From assembly GCA_937890825.1 (NCBI GenBank), contig CALADS010000080.1:68251-132250 (forward strand): a stretch of DNA of 64,000 nt, read 5' to 3'. The notes under the pieces are model-generated. The model made no database searches, was not told the origin of the DNA, and saw nothing but the letters and a program-made list of their open reading frames with translations. Of this stretch, positions 42,327-51,431 are shown piece after piece. This DNA comes from an uncultured Bacteroides sp. GTDB lineage: Bacteria; Bacteroidota; Bacteroidia; Bacteroidales; Bacteroidaceae. A program made the translations under genes and the position numbers. How positions within the stretch are numbered: position 1 is the stretch's first letter; the number at the start of each line of letters is the position of its first letter.

Positions 42327-44864
42327 GTGGAAAACAAGACTTATTCTTACGAAGAAGCCTACGAAGAATCTTTACAATACTTCCAAGGCGATGAGTTAGC
42401 AGCCCGAGTCTGGGTAAACAAATACGCAGTAAAAGACTCATTCGGAAATATTTACGAAAAATCACCCGAAGACATGCATTGGCGCATTGCCAATGAGGTA
42501 GCTCGCATTGAAGCCAAATACCCTAATGCGCTGAGTGCAGAAGAATTATTCCAACTGCTGGATCACTTCAAATACATCGTGCCGCAAGGTAGTCCGATGA
42601 CCGGTATTGGAAACAACTTTCAGGTAGCTTCCTTGTCGAACTGTTTTGTCATTGGTATCGACGGCAAAGCCGATTCGTATGGCGGCATCTTTAAAATAGA
42701 TGAAGAACAGGTGCAGCTGATGAAACGCCGTGGTGGTGTGGGACATGACCTTTCACACATCCGCCCCAAAGGTTCACCGGTAAAAAACTCTGCCCTTACC
42801 TCTACAGGATTAGTACCCTTCATGGAGCGTTACTCTAACTCCACCCGTGAAGTGGCACAAGACGGACGCCGAGGTGCCTTGATGCTTAGTGTATCCATCA
42901 AGCATCCCGACTCAGAAGCTTTTATCGACGCCAAGATGACCGAAGGAAAGGTTACCGGAGCCAATGTATCCGTCAAACTGGATGATGCCTTCATGCAGGC
43001 AGCTGTAGACGGCAAACCGTATACCCAACAATATCCCATAGACTCCACCGACCCAATCTTCCAGAAAGACATAGATGCCAGTGCGCTCTGGAAAAAGATT
43101 GTGCACAATGCCTGGAAATCAGCTGAGCCCGGTGTACTCTTTTGGGATACCATCCTGCGCGAATCTGTACCCGACTGTTACGCAGACTTAGGCTATCGCA
43201 CAGTTTCCACGAATCCGTGCGGAGAGATTCCATTATGCCCGTATGACTCTTGCCGCCTGCTGGCCATCAATCTCTACTCTTACGTAGTAAACCCCTTCCG
43301 TCCCGATGCCTATTTCGATTTCGAACTATTTAAGAAGCACGTAGGACTGGCTCAGCGCATCATGGACGATATCATCGACCTGGAACTGGAAAAGATTGAG
43401 CGCATTCTGGAAAAAGTAGATTCTGACCCGGAATCAGAAGACGTGAAACGCACGGAAAGTCTGCTCTGGCAAAAAATCTACAAGAAGAGTGGCCAAGGCC
43501 GACGCACGGGTGTGGGCATCACAGCCGAAGGCGATATGCTGGCAGCACTTGGTCTGCGCTACGGCACCGAAGAAGCCACTGAATTCTCGGAACAAGTACA
43601 CCGCACCATAGCCCTGAGCGCTTACCGCTCATCGGTACAGATGGCCAAAGAAAGAGGTGCTTTCGAAATGTACGACACAGAACGTGAAAAGAACAACCCG
43701 TTCATCAACCGCCTGCGTGAAGCCGATCCGGAATTGTATGAAGAGATGAAGCAATACGGCCGCCGCAACATAGCCTGCCTTACCATTGCTCCTACCGGCA
43801 CCACCAGTTTGATGACACAGACCACTTCGGGTATCGAACCCGTATTCCTACCGGTGTACAAACGCCGCAGAAAAGTGAATCCAAACGACACCAATGTGCG
43901 TGTAGACTTTGTTGACGAAACAGGCGACAGCTTTGAAGAATACATCGTATTCCACCCCAAATTTGTAACGTGGATGGAAGCGCAAGGCTATGACCCGAGC
44001 AAACGATATACACAAGACGAAGTAGACGCATTGGTTCAGAAGTCACCTTATTACAAGGCTACCTCCAACGACGTAGACTGGCTGATGAAAGTAAAGATGC
44101 AAGGCCGAATCCAGAAATGGGTAGACCATTCCATCAGCGTTACCATCAATCTGCCCAATGACGTAGACGAAGCCCTTGTGAATCGCTTGTATGTGGAAGC
44201 TTGGCGTTCTGGATGCAAAGGCTGTACCGTATATCGCGACGGTTCTCGCTCGGGTGTGCTGATTTCCACCAAAAAAGAGAAGAAAGAAGAACTTCCCCCT
44301 TGCAAACCGCCTACGATTGTAGAAACCCGTCCCAAAGTTCTGGAAGCCGACGTAGTACGATTCCAAAACAATAAAGAAAAATGGGTAGCCTTTGTAGGCT
44401 TACTCGACGGTCATCCCTATGAAATCTTTACCGGTGTATTGGACGACGATGAAGGTATCATTCTGCCCAAAAACGTAACCTCCGGTCACATCATCAAAAA
44501 TATGGATGAAAACGGCAACAAGCGCTATGACTTCCAGTTTGAAAACAAACGGGGTTACAAGGTGACCATAGAAGGTCTCTCTGAGAAGTTCAACAAAGAA
44601 TACTGGAATTATGCCAAACTGATTTCCGGTGTATTGCGCTACCGGATGCCGATTGAACAAGTTCTGAAGCTGGTCAGCTCACTGCAATTAGACAGCCAGA
44701 GCATTAACACTTGGAAGAATGGTGTGGAACGCGCCTTAAAGAAATACGTTACCGACGGTACCGTAGCCAAAGGACGCATCTGCCCCAATTGCGGCAACGA
44801 AACCCTTGTATATCAGGAAGGTTGCTTGATTTGTACCACTTGCGGTACTTCCCGCTGTGGATAA
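42327..44864 (+). CDS. nrdJ: Adenosylcobalamin-dependent ribonucleoside-diphosphate reductase (class II)
   Basis: 845 residues from the GTG at 42327; the in-frame start at 42198 lies upstream of the promoter. Class II features: LSNCFVIG with active-site Cys, the NPCGEIPL motif with the thiyl-radical Cys, and PTGTTSLMTQTTSGIEP. After the catalytic barrel comes a TSCPD-type C-terminal region and a CPNCG...CTTCG zinc-ribbon-like tail with conserved cysteines used in reduction. It makes deoxyribonucleotides without oxygen and needs vitamin B12, which suits an anaerobe. No B12 riboswitch is visible in its about 70-nt leader. Confidence 0.95.
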   Translation: MENKTYSYEEAYEESLQYFQGDELAARVWVNKYAVKDSFGNIYEKSPEDMHWRIANEVARIEAKYPNALSAEELFQLLDHFKYIVPQGSPMTGIGNNFQVASLSNCFVIGIDGKADSYGGIFKIDEEQVQLMKRRGGVGHDLSHIRPKGSPVKNSALTSTGLVPFMERYSNSTREVAQDGRRGALMLSVSIKHPDSEAFIDAKMTEGKVTGANVSVKLDDAFMQAAVDGKPYTQQYPIDSTDPIFQKDIDASALWKKIVHNAWKSAEPGVLFWDTILRESVPDCYADLGYRTVSTNPCGEIPLCPYDSCRLLAINLYSYVVNPFRPDAYFDFELFKKHVGLAQRIMDDIIDLELEKIERILEKVDSDPESEDVKRTESLLWQKIYKKSGQGRRTGVGITAEGDMLAALGLRYGTEEATEFSEQVHRTIALSAYRSSVQMAKERGAFEMYDTEREKNNPFINRLREADPELYEEMKQYGRRNIACLTIAPTGTTSLMTQTTSGIEPVFLPVYKRRRKVNPNDTNVRVDFVDETGDSFEEYIVFHPKFVTWMEAQGYDPSKRYTQDEVDALVQKSPYYKATSNDVDWLMKVKMQGRIQKWVDHSISVTINLPNDVDEALVNRLYVEAWRSGCKGCTVYRDGSRSGVLISTKKEKKEELPPCKPPTIVETRPKVLEADVVRFQNNKEKWVAFVGLLDGHPYEIFTGVLDDDEGIILPKNVTSGHIIKNMDENGNKRYDFQFENKRGYKVTIEGLSEKFNKEYWNYAKLISGVLRYRMPIEQVLKLVSSLQLDSQSINTWKNGVERALKKYVTDGTVAKGRICPNCGNETLVYQEGCLICTTCGTSRCG

Positions 44865-44989
44865 AAATCAGCGCAATCCACCAGATTGCTGAATAAAAAA
44901 ACCTACTCATAGCTGCATGATTATGGAGAATATTGACTATACTTGCATAATCATTGCAGCTATTGTATTATCTAAATCTAACCTATATA

Positions 44990-47686
44990 ATGACTTTAAA
45001 TTTTAATATCGAATACCACACGAACTGGGGAGAGGAAATACGCGTTTGCGGATCTGCCCCTGAATTAGGAAACAGACAACCTCAACAGGCCCTGCCTCTG
45101 CATACACTGGACGGCATCCACTGGACAGCTACCGTAGAGCTGCAGCAGCCTACAGATGATAACCTGCACTATTGGTACCAAGTACACGACGAGCATCGTC
45201 TGATACGTACAGAATGGAACAGTTTGCCACGGATTTTACATATAGGCCCGGACTCAGAGCACTCCACCTTCCGACTCATGGATAGCTGGAAAGACCTGCC
45301 CGAACAACTAAGCTTCTACAGCTCTGCCTTTACAGAATCCATCCTGGCACGAAAACACCGTACCCCATTACCTACCAACCACAAGCGTGGCATCCTCATC
45401 AAAGCCTATGCTCCGTGCATAGACAGCGACCATTGCCTGGCTATCAGCGGAAACCACCCCCTGCTAGGCAGTTGGAATCCAGATATGGCCATACTGATGA
45501 GCGATGCAGACTTCCCGGAATGGCAAGTGGAACTCAATGCCGATATCCTGGAATTCCCACTGGAATATAAATTCATACTCTATAACTTGAAAGAAAGCAA
45601 GGCAGAAGCCTGGGAAACCAACCCCAACCGGCTATTGACTGCTTCTGTTCTGCAGGAAGAAGAAACCCTGGTCATTGCCGACCGCTACGTATACTTCAAC
45701 CTCCCTGCCTGGAAAGGAAGTGGAGTAGCCGTGCCCATCTTCTCACTACGGTCGGAACAGAGTTTCGGCATCGGCGACTTCGGCGACCTGAAACGGCTGA
45801 TAGACTGGGCTGCCCATACACGCCAGCGAGTAGTGCAGATTCTGCCCATCAACGATACTACCATGACGCACACCTGGACGGATTCTTACCCGTACAACAG
45901 CACGTCTGTCTACGCTTTCCACCCCATTTATGCCGACTTGCAACAAATGGGCACACTGACCGACCCGGAGCTGCGCGCTTACTTCCAAGAACGCCAACGT
46001 GCGCTGAACAACCTGCCTACACTGGATTACGAATCCGTGGAACAGGCCAAATGGCAATACTTTCATTATATCTTTGCCCAAGAAGGTGAACAAACACTCG
46101 CCTCAGAAGGTTTCCGGCAATTCTTCCTACAGAATCGGGCATGGCTGCAACCGTATGCAGCATTCAGCTACCTGCGCGACACCTATCACACAGCAGATTT
46201 CCGCCAATGGCCGAAATACAGTGCCTACGACGCAGAAGCCATAGACCAACTCTGCCAACCGGAAAGTGAACACTATCCCCACATCGCCCTGTACTATTAC
46301 ATCCAATACCACCTGCACCTACAATTGCTGGCTGCCAGTCAATATGCCCGGTCGCAAGGAGTCATTCTCAAAGGAGACATCCCCATCGGCATCAGCACCA
46401 ACAGTGTAGAAGCCTGGACAGAGCCTCACTATTTCAACTTGAACGGACAAGCTGGCGCACCACCCGACGACTTCTCTGTAAACGGACAGAACTGGGGATT
46501 CCCTACCTACAACTGGGATGTGATGGAAAAAGACAGTTATGCCTGGTGGATGAAGCGTTTCCAGAAAATGGCCGAATACTTTGACGCCTACCGCATAGAC
46601 CATATTTTAGGATTCTTCCGCATCTGGGAAATCCCCTCGCACGCCGTACACGGACTATTAGGGCAGTTTGTACCCGCCCTGCCCCTGTCGCGCGAAGAAA
46701 TAGAAAGCTACGGACTCCCCTTCAAAGAAGCCTACCTGCAACCTTTTATCAACGATTCACTGCTGGCAGCCCTGTTTGGCCCGCATACCGATACGGTGAA
46801 GCAGCACTACCTGCAACCCATCACCGCAGACGGCAACTATCATCTGCGCCCCGAATACGATACCCAGCGCAAGGTACAGGCACACTTTGACGGAAAGAAC
46901 CAGCCTGATGACCAGTGGATACGCGACGGACTCTACACACTGATAAGCAACGTGCTTTTTGTCCCCGACCGTAACGATTCCCACCGGTATCACCCCCGGA
47001 TTGCCGTACAGAAAGAAGCCTTCTTCCAATGGCTCACCGAAAGCGAACAGACAGCCTTCAACCAGCTGTACGAACAGTACTACTACCACCGGCACAACGA
47101 CTTCTGGCAACAGCAAGCCATGAAGAAACTGCCTCAGCTCACCCAATCCACCCGCATGCTGGTGTGTGGCGAAGACCTGGGTATGATACCCAATTGCGTA
47201 CCTTGGGTTATGAAAGACCTACGCATCCTGTCGTTAGAGATACAACGTATGCCCAAAGAATACATGCAGGAATTCGGTCGCACAGAACAGTATCCTTATC
47301 TGTCTATCTGTACCTTCTCCACCCACGATATGTCCACGCTACGGGGCTGGTGGGAAGAGAACCCTCAGCAAACCCAACGCTACTATAATCAGATATTGGG
47401 ACATTATGGGGAAGCCCCTGCCACAGCTACTCCCTACATCTGTCAGGAGATAGTACGACAGCAACTGCACAGCAGCTCCATTCTCTGTATACTCTCCTTG
47501 CAAGACTGGTTCTCGATCGACGGCACCCTGCGCCACCCCAACGCACAAGCCGAACGCATCAATGTACCCGCCAATTCACGCCACTATTGGCGTTACCGCA
47601 TGCACGTTACTTTGGAACAACTGATGAAAGCCCATTCACTGAATAAAACCATTAAGGAATTAGTGTCAGAAAGCGGCAGATGCTAA
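44990..47686 (+). CDS. malQ: 4-alpha-glucanotransferase with two starch-binding domains
   Basis: 898 residues from the ATG at 44990. Residues 1 to about 110 and about 115-240 are two CBM20 starch-binding domains (NWGEEIRVCGSAPELG; CLAISGNHPLLGSWNP). A GH77 domain follows from about 255: KGDIPIGIS, the nucleophile region YRIDHILGFFRIWEIP with its catalytic Asp, CGEDLGMIP with the general acid Glu, and THDMSTLRGWW. It moves maltosyl units between alpha-1,4-glucans in the cytoplasm. Length and CBM20-CBM20-GH77 layout match the large MalQ of Bacteroidetes and plant DPE2. Confidence 0.94.
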   Translation: MTLNFNIEYHTNWGEEIRVCGSAPELGNRQPQQALPLHTLDGIHWTATVELQQPTDDNLHYWYQVHDEHRLIRTEWNSLPRILHIGPDSEHSTFRLMDSWKDLPEQLSFYSSAFTESILARKHRTPLPTNHKRGILIKAYAPCIDSDHCLAISGNHPLLGSWNPDMAILMSDADFPEWQVELNADILEFPLEYKFILYNLKESKAEAWETNPNRLLTASVLQEEETLVIADRYVYFNLPAWKGSGVAVPIFSLRSEQSFGIGDFGDLKRLIDWAAHTRQRVVQILPINDTTMTHTWTDSYPYNSTSVYAFHPIYADLQQMGTLTDPELRAYFQERQRALNNLPTLDYESVEQAKWQYFHYIFAQEGEQTLASEGFRQFFLQNRAWLQPYAAFSYLRDTYHTADFRQWPKYSAYDAEAIDQLCQPESEHYPHIALYYYIQYHLHLQLLAASQYARSQGVILKGDIPIGISTNSVEAWTEPHYFNLNGQAGAPPDDFSVNGQNWGFPTYNWDVMEKDSYAWWMKRFQKMAEYFDAYRIDHILGFFRIWEIPSHAVHGLLGQFVPALPLSREEIESYGLPFKEAYLQPFINDSLLAALFGPHTDTVKQHYLQPITADGNYHLRPEYDTQRKVQAHFDGKNQPDDQWIRDGLYTLISNVLFVPDRNDSHRYHPRIAVQKEAFFQWLTESEQTAFNQLYEQYYYHRHNDFWQQQAMKKLPQLTQSTRMLVCGEDLGMIPNCVPWVMKDLRILSLEIQRMPKEYMQEFGRTEQYPYLSICTFSTHDMSTLRGWWEENPQQTQRYYNQILGHYGEAPATATPYICQEIVRQQLHSSSILCILSLQDWFSIDGTLRHPNAQAERINVPANSRHYWRYRMHVTLEQLMKAHSLNKTIKELVSESGRC

Positions 47687-47704
47687 AGAGCCCCGTTACA
47701 GAAT

Positions 47705-47743
47705 AAAAAAAACGTCGGACGATTCACTCATCCGGCGTTTTTT
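47705..47743. terminator. Hairpin between malQ and ettA
   Basis: AACGTCGGA / TCCGGCGTT stem with one G-T pair, then seven T on the plus strand and a run of A on the other side; suits both converging genes. Confidence 0.75.
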
Positions 47744-47762
47744 TATCTCATAAACTCATTTA

Positions 47763-49460
47763 TCAATCGTTCATCAACTTGCGATAACGAACGCGGGTCG
47801 GCTCTTCCCTACCCAATCTCTTCAATTTATTCTCTTCATATTCCGAATAAGAACCTTCGAAGAAGAACACATTCGAATCCCCCTCAAATGCCAGGATATG
47901 CGTACAGATACGATCCAAGAACCAGCGGTCGTGGCTGATTACTACTGCACAACCCGCAAAGTCTTCCAGACCTTCTTCCAATGCACGAAGCGTATTCACA
48001 TCAATATCATTGGTAGGCTCGTCGAGCAACAACACATTGCCCTCTTCTTTCAGACACATGGCCAAATGCAGACGATTCCGTTCACCGCCCGACAACACAC
48101 CACACAGCTTTTCCTGGTCAGCACCCGAGAAATTGAATCTAGACAGATAAGCCCGTGCATTGATATCACGACCACCCATCCGAATCAGTTCGTTGCCACC
48201 TGAAATCACCTGATACACACTCTTATTCGGGTCGATGTCCTTGTGCTGTTGGTCTACATAGGCCACCTTTACCGTTTCGCCCACTTCAAATTCACCCTTA
48301 TCAGCTTTTTCCAAGCCCATAATCAGTCGGAACAGAGTAGTCTTACCCGCACCATTGGGGCCAATGATACCCACAATACCGTTGGGCGGCAGCATGAAAT
48401 TCAAGTCATCAAACAGCAGTTTATCGCCAAATGCCTTAGCCACATGTTTCGCCTCGATAACCTTATTACCCAGACGCGGACCATTCGGAATAAAGATTTC
48501 CAGCTTCTCTTCCTTCTCCTTCACATCCTCATTCAGCAATTTATCATAAGAATTCAGACGAGCCTTACCCTTAGCCTGCCGAGCCTTCGGAGCCATGCGC
48601 ACCCATTCCAACTCACGCTGCAACGTTTTGCGACGTTTGCTGGCCGTCTTCTCTTCCATCTCCATGCGTTTAGTCTTCTGTTCCAACCAGCTGGAATAGT
48701 TACCCTTCCAAGGAATACCCTCGCCTCGGTCTAATTCCAGAATCCAGCCAGCCACGTGGTCCAAGAAGTAACGGTCGTGCGTCACCGCAATCACAGTACC
48801 CTCGTACTGCTGCAAGTGCTGTTCCAGCCAATCAATAGATTCTGCATCCAAATGGTTGGTCGGTTCATCGAGCAACAAAATATCAGGTTTCTGCAGCAGC
48901 AGACGGCACAAGGCCACCCGGCGACGTTCACCTCCAGAAAGATGTTCTACCGACTGATCTTCGGGCGGACAGCGCAACGCATCCATGGCACGCTCCAGCT
49001 TGCTGTCCAGATTCCAGGCATCCGTAGCATCAATAATATCTTGCAATTCACCCTGACGAGAAAAAAGTTTATCCATTTTCTCCGGATCTTCATAATATTC
49101 AGGCAAGCCGAACTTCTGATTAATTTCCTCGTACTCATTCAGTGCATCCACTATCGGCTGCACCCCCTCCATTACCACTTCCTTTACGGTTTTGGTAGGA
49201 TCCAGGTACGGTTCCTGTGCCAAGTACCCTACGGAATACCCCGGAGAGAACACCACTTCGCCCTGATAAGACTTATCCAATCCGGCGATAATCTTCAGCA
49301 AGGTTGATTTACCCGAACCATTCAGACCGATAATACCAATCTTGGCACCATAAAAGAAAGAAAGGTAGATATTCTTCAATACCTGTTTGTTGGTCTGCTG
49401 AATAGTCTTGTTCAGCCCTACCATTGAAAAAATAATTTTCTTATCGTCAACTGTAGCCAT
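47763..49460 (-). CDS. ettA: Energy-dependent translational throttle protein EttA (ABC-F)
   Basis: 565 residues with two ABC nucleotide-binding domains and no membrane part. First Walker A GLNGSGKST (about 43-51), signature LSGGERRRVALCRLLLQKPDILLLDEPTNHLD; second Walker A GPNGAGKTT and LSGGERNRLHLAMCL...LLLDEPTNDID. The linker between (KQTKRMEMEEKTASKRRKTLQREL-like, basic helices) is the P-site tRNA interaction motif. EttA binds the ribosomal E site and gates early elongation according to ATP level. A promoter box precedes it at 49533-49540. Confidence 0.95.
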   Translation of the reverse strand: MATVDDKKIIFSMVGLNKTIQQTNKQVLKNIYLSFFYGAKIGIIGLNGSGKSTLLKIIAGLDKSYQGEVVFSPGYSVGYLAQEPYLDPTKTVKEVVMEGVQPIVDALNEYEEINQKFGLPEYYEDPEKMDKLFSRQGELQDIIDATDAWNLDSKLERAMDALRCPPEDQSVEHLSGGERRRVALCRLLLQKPDILLLDEPTNHLDAESIDWLEQHLQQYEGTVIAVTHDRYFLDHVAGWILELDRGEGIPWKGNYSSWLEQKTKRMEMEEKTASKRRKTLQRELEWVRMAPKARQAKGKARLNSYDKLLNEDVKEKEEKLEIFIPNGPRLGNKVIEAKHVAKAFGDKLLFDDLNFMLPPNGIVGIIGPNGAGKTTLFRLIMGLEKADKGEFEVGETVKVAYVDQQHKDIDPNKSVYQVISGGNELIRMGGRDINARAYLSRFNFSGADQEKLCGVLSGGERNRLHLAMCLKEEGNVLLLDEPTNDIDVNTLRALEEGLEDFAGCAVVISHDRWFLDRICTHILAFEGDSNVFFFEGSYSEYEENKLKRLGREEPTRVRYRKLMND

Positions 49461-49532
49461 AAAATATTAATATAGTATGTAAAACATGCTTGTATATCCA
49501 CACAAAAACACCCTAAAATGAGGTTTTCGATG

Positions 49533-49540
49533 CAAAGATA
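49533..49540 (-). promoter_or_regulatory. Candidate -7 box for ettA
   Basis: Minus-strand TATCTTTG, 73 nt before the ATG; leader without a gene. Confidence 0.5.
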
Positions 49541-49561
49541 AGAAAAAAAGTGAGAAAAACT

Positions 49562-49591
49562 TTGCAAGTTAAAAAAATGTCTCTATCTTTG
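49562..49591 (+). promoter_or_regulatory. Promoter of tRNA-Lys, TTG-N19-TATCTTTG
   Basis: TTTG ending at 49564 and TATCTTTG at 49584-49591, 19-nt spacing: a full match to the Bacteroidetes consensus, 26 nt before the tRNA. Confidence 0.75.
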
Positions 49592-49616
49592 CACCCGCTA
49601 ACAGCAATTAAGGATT

Positions 49617-49689
49617 GATTCGCTAGCTCAGCAGGTAGAGCACAACACTTTTAATGTTGGGGTCCTGGGTTCGAGCCCCAGGCGGATCA
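49617..49689 (+). tRNA. tRNA-Lys (anticodon TTT)
   Basis: Acceptor GATTCGC pairs with GCGGATC (one G-T). D arm GCTC...GAGC. Anticodon stem CAACA / TGTTG with loop CTTTTAA gives TTT. T arm CTGGG-TTCGAGC-CCCAG. No CCA encoded. A hairpin terminator follows. Confidence 0.97.
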
Positions 49690-49709
49690 CTCAATCGAAA
49701 AGTGGAAAT

Positions 49710-49752
49710 AAGACCGCTGATAATAAAATATTATCAGCGGTCTTTCTTTTTT
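49710..49752 (+). terminator. Terminator of tRNA-Lys
   Basis: Perfect 16-bp stem AAGACCGCTGATAATA / TATTATCAGCGGTCTT with 3-nt loop, followed by TCTTTTTT. Confidence 0.9.
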
Positions 49753-49916
49753 ATCCCTATAGTAAATTGAAGCAGCATACCGCACCTTACAGGAGGTGAA
49801 ATAGGTGGACTTAATTTCCACATAAAAACAAGTCCACCTGATTGGATTATATTTCACTGATTCTCTGCGTTTTGCATAAAACAAACTCTTTTCAAAACAT
49901 GTATTTTTGTACATAC

Positions 49917-50152
49917 TTTTCCCAATTCAAACGTCAAGAAACGCCCCGTTGAAGTAGAAAGAGAGTTGGAAATCAACGAGAACATGGTTACAAATCCACC
50001 ACTACATTGTAGATACCATAGTCTTCAACTCCTAACGTGTTCAGTACCACACGAGAAGTATAAAGCGATACCATCATTCCAAACACCATGCGCACATAGA
50101 GCATGAGGGTGTTCTTAGCTATGCGTTTGGTATTTTCTGATTGTGTCGCCAT
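49917..50152 (-). pseudogene. N-terminal fragment of a Wzx-type oligosaccharide flippase, frameshifted
   Basis: From the ATG at 50152 (minus strand) the reading is MATQSENTKRIAKNTLMLYV, then MVSLYTSRVVLNTLGVEDYGIYNVV, the standard start of Bacteroides capsule/LPS flippases of the MATE-like superfamily. Near 49990 the frame breaks and continues in another frame as VTMFSLISNSLSTSTGRFLTFELGK, which is what follows in intact proteins. The match stops at about 49917, so about 80 of some 480 codons remain. What follows toward the tRNA is unrelated. It lies in the same direction as the UpxY and Rpn genes and is the only sugar-export gene here. Confidence 0.8.
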
Positions 50153-50163
50153 GGAGTTGACTT

Positions 50164-50240
50164 TGCAAATCCATGGATTTAGAATCTTAAATCCATGGAT
50201 TAAATTTCTTAAACTATAAGTTTAGGAAACTGTAGGTTTA
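50164..50240. repeat. Duplicated AAATCCATGGATT palindrome and GTAGGTTTA-type repeat
   Basis: AAATCCATGGATTT at about 50168-50181 and AAATCCATGGATT again at about 50190-50202, 22 nt apart; each is a palindrome around CCATGG. Then CTATAAGTTTAGGAAACTGTAGG, related to the inverted-repeat DNA near 13954-14027. Confidence 0.5.
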
Positions 50241-50323
50241 AAAGAATGAAGCTACAGCTTTCAAAAAATTACTCTATAGGTTCGTTTCACTGGAATATCA
50301 ATGAATTTTTAATCAGGTTCCAT

Positions 50324-50382
50324 CCTTCACCTTTCACCTTTCATTCACTGATAATCAAGGGGAAAGAGGTGAATGGTTCACA
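50324..50382. repeat. Intergenic palindromic repeat (TGAAGGGTGAA family), copy 2
   Basis: CCTTCACCTTTCACCTTTC, CTGATAATCAAGGGG, then AAAGAGGTGAATGGTTCAC; same order and core as 11219-11270 with more mismatches. The rest of 50240-50419 shows nothing else. Confidence 0.5.
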
Positions 50383-50419
50383 TGTTTCCCGCTTGCGGGT
50401 TTTGAAAATCTACAATGCG

Positions 50420-51343
50420 CTACAAACTTCTCACCTCTTCCAGTGAAAGTCCCGTGGCTTGGGCAATGACTTCATCATCCACCCCTAAGGCTTTAAATTG
50501 TCGGGCATTTTCTAATTTCTCTTCTGCACGACCTTCGGCAAGTCCTTCTGCACGGCCTTCTGCACGGCCTTCAGCACGTCCTTCCGCACGTCCTTCCGCT
50601 CGACCTTCCAACCTGCCTTCTTCCCGTTCTGTGTAAATATTATCTCGTAAAATCACGATATTATCCAAATGACGGTAGTAAGCTTTCAACTCACCTTTAC
50701 TCAGTTTGGTGAGTCTAAGTTTCTCACGTGCTTCTACAAGCCCCGGAGCTGTGGCATCAGAAGGAATTTCACCGGTATTCAGGAAATAAATCCATTGCTC
50801 CAACGGCAATTTAGACCATCGGTTGAAATCATTGACTTTTAAGATATAATATTCCGGATAGAGTTCGCTCACAGCATCTACCTTAAACGTCTGCTTTTGA
50901 AACGGACTCAGTTCTAAAAGTTCATTCGTATGGATACCACGGAATTCGGTCTTACCATGATAGACAAAATCCGTTCCACAGCCCAGTGCAAAATAAACGA
51001 TGTTGACGCTATAGATTTTTCGTATCTTTTCGTAACCGTCACCTTTGTAGATATACTCGGTCACCAATTTGGAGGTACCGAACAATATGCGCTGAAAGTA
51101 AGCGTATTCGCTGTTATTCTGTATCTCGAACAGGATGAGCTCGCCCTTACTGTTTTCTGCCAGCAAGTCAACGCGATTATACTTGTCGAATTCACTCTCC
51201 TGGTTACTTTCACTTTCCAGCAGACGTGATATCGTGATTTTTTCGTTTAGGAGCGTGGTCAACAACCCCTCCAAAACACTGAAGTTTGCCTTATCACGCA
51301 GCAAACGCTTCATAGCCCAGTCAAAACGGATGTAATCAGACAT
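50420..51343 (-). CDS. Rpn family recombination-promoting nuclease/putative transposase (PD-(D/E)XK)
   Basis: 307 residues. N-terminal start DYIRFDWAMKRLLRDKANFSVLEGLL is the Rpn/PDDEXK_2 entry; the nuclease core has RVDLLAENSKGELILFEIQN with Asp and Glu-X-Gln. The C-terminal part holds eight near-identical tetrapeptides (RAEG type; DNA positions 50522-50617, 12 nt each) before a short GVDDEVIAQATGLSLEEV helix. Rpn proteins cut DNA and promote RecA-independent recombination. It sits between an orphan UpxY gene and a flippase fragment. Confidence 0.88.
   Translation of the reverse strand: MSDYIRFDWAMKRLLRDKANFSVLEGLLTTLLNEKITISRLLESESNQESEFDKYNRVDLLAENSKGELILFEIQNNSEYAYFQRILFGTSKLVTEYIYKGDGYEKIRKIYSVNIVYFALGCGTDFVYHGKTEFRGIHTNELLELSPFQKQTFKVDAVSELYPEYYILKVNDFNRWSKLPLEQWIYFLNTGEIPSDATAPGLVEAREKLRLTKLSKGELKAYYRHLDNIVILRDNIYTEREEGRLEGRAEGRAEGRAEGRAEGRAEGLAEGRAEEKLENARQFKALGVDDEVIAQATGLSLEEVRSL
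50522..50617 (-). repeat. Eight in-frame 12-nt tandem units in the Rpn-like gene
   Basis: Units on the plus strand read TTCTGCACGACC, TTCGGCAAGTCC, TTCTGCACGGCC (twice), TTCAGCACGTCC, TTCCGCACGTCC, TTCCGCTCGACC, TTCCAACCTGCC. Two adjacent copies are identical, so slippage is plausible; a gain or loss adds or removes four residues without changing frame. Confidence 0.85.
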
Positions 51344-51431
51344 AGTAACTTACTATTTAGTATTTTCAATCACAAAATAAACGATTTATCCTGAGATTCA
51401 CAACAAAACATATCGGTAATTCTTCGGCCGA

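Noticed and set aside
49687..49914. 75-codon minus-strand frame beside tRNA-Lys
   Set aside because: It overlaps the tRNA terminator hairpin and lies in DNA after the flippase fragment; no family resemblance.
50522..50617. CRISPR-like array
   Set aside because: Contiguous 12-nt units inside a coding frame, without spacers.
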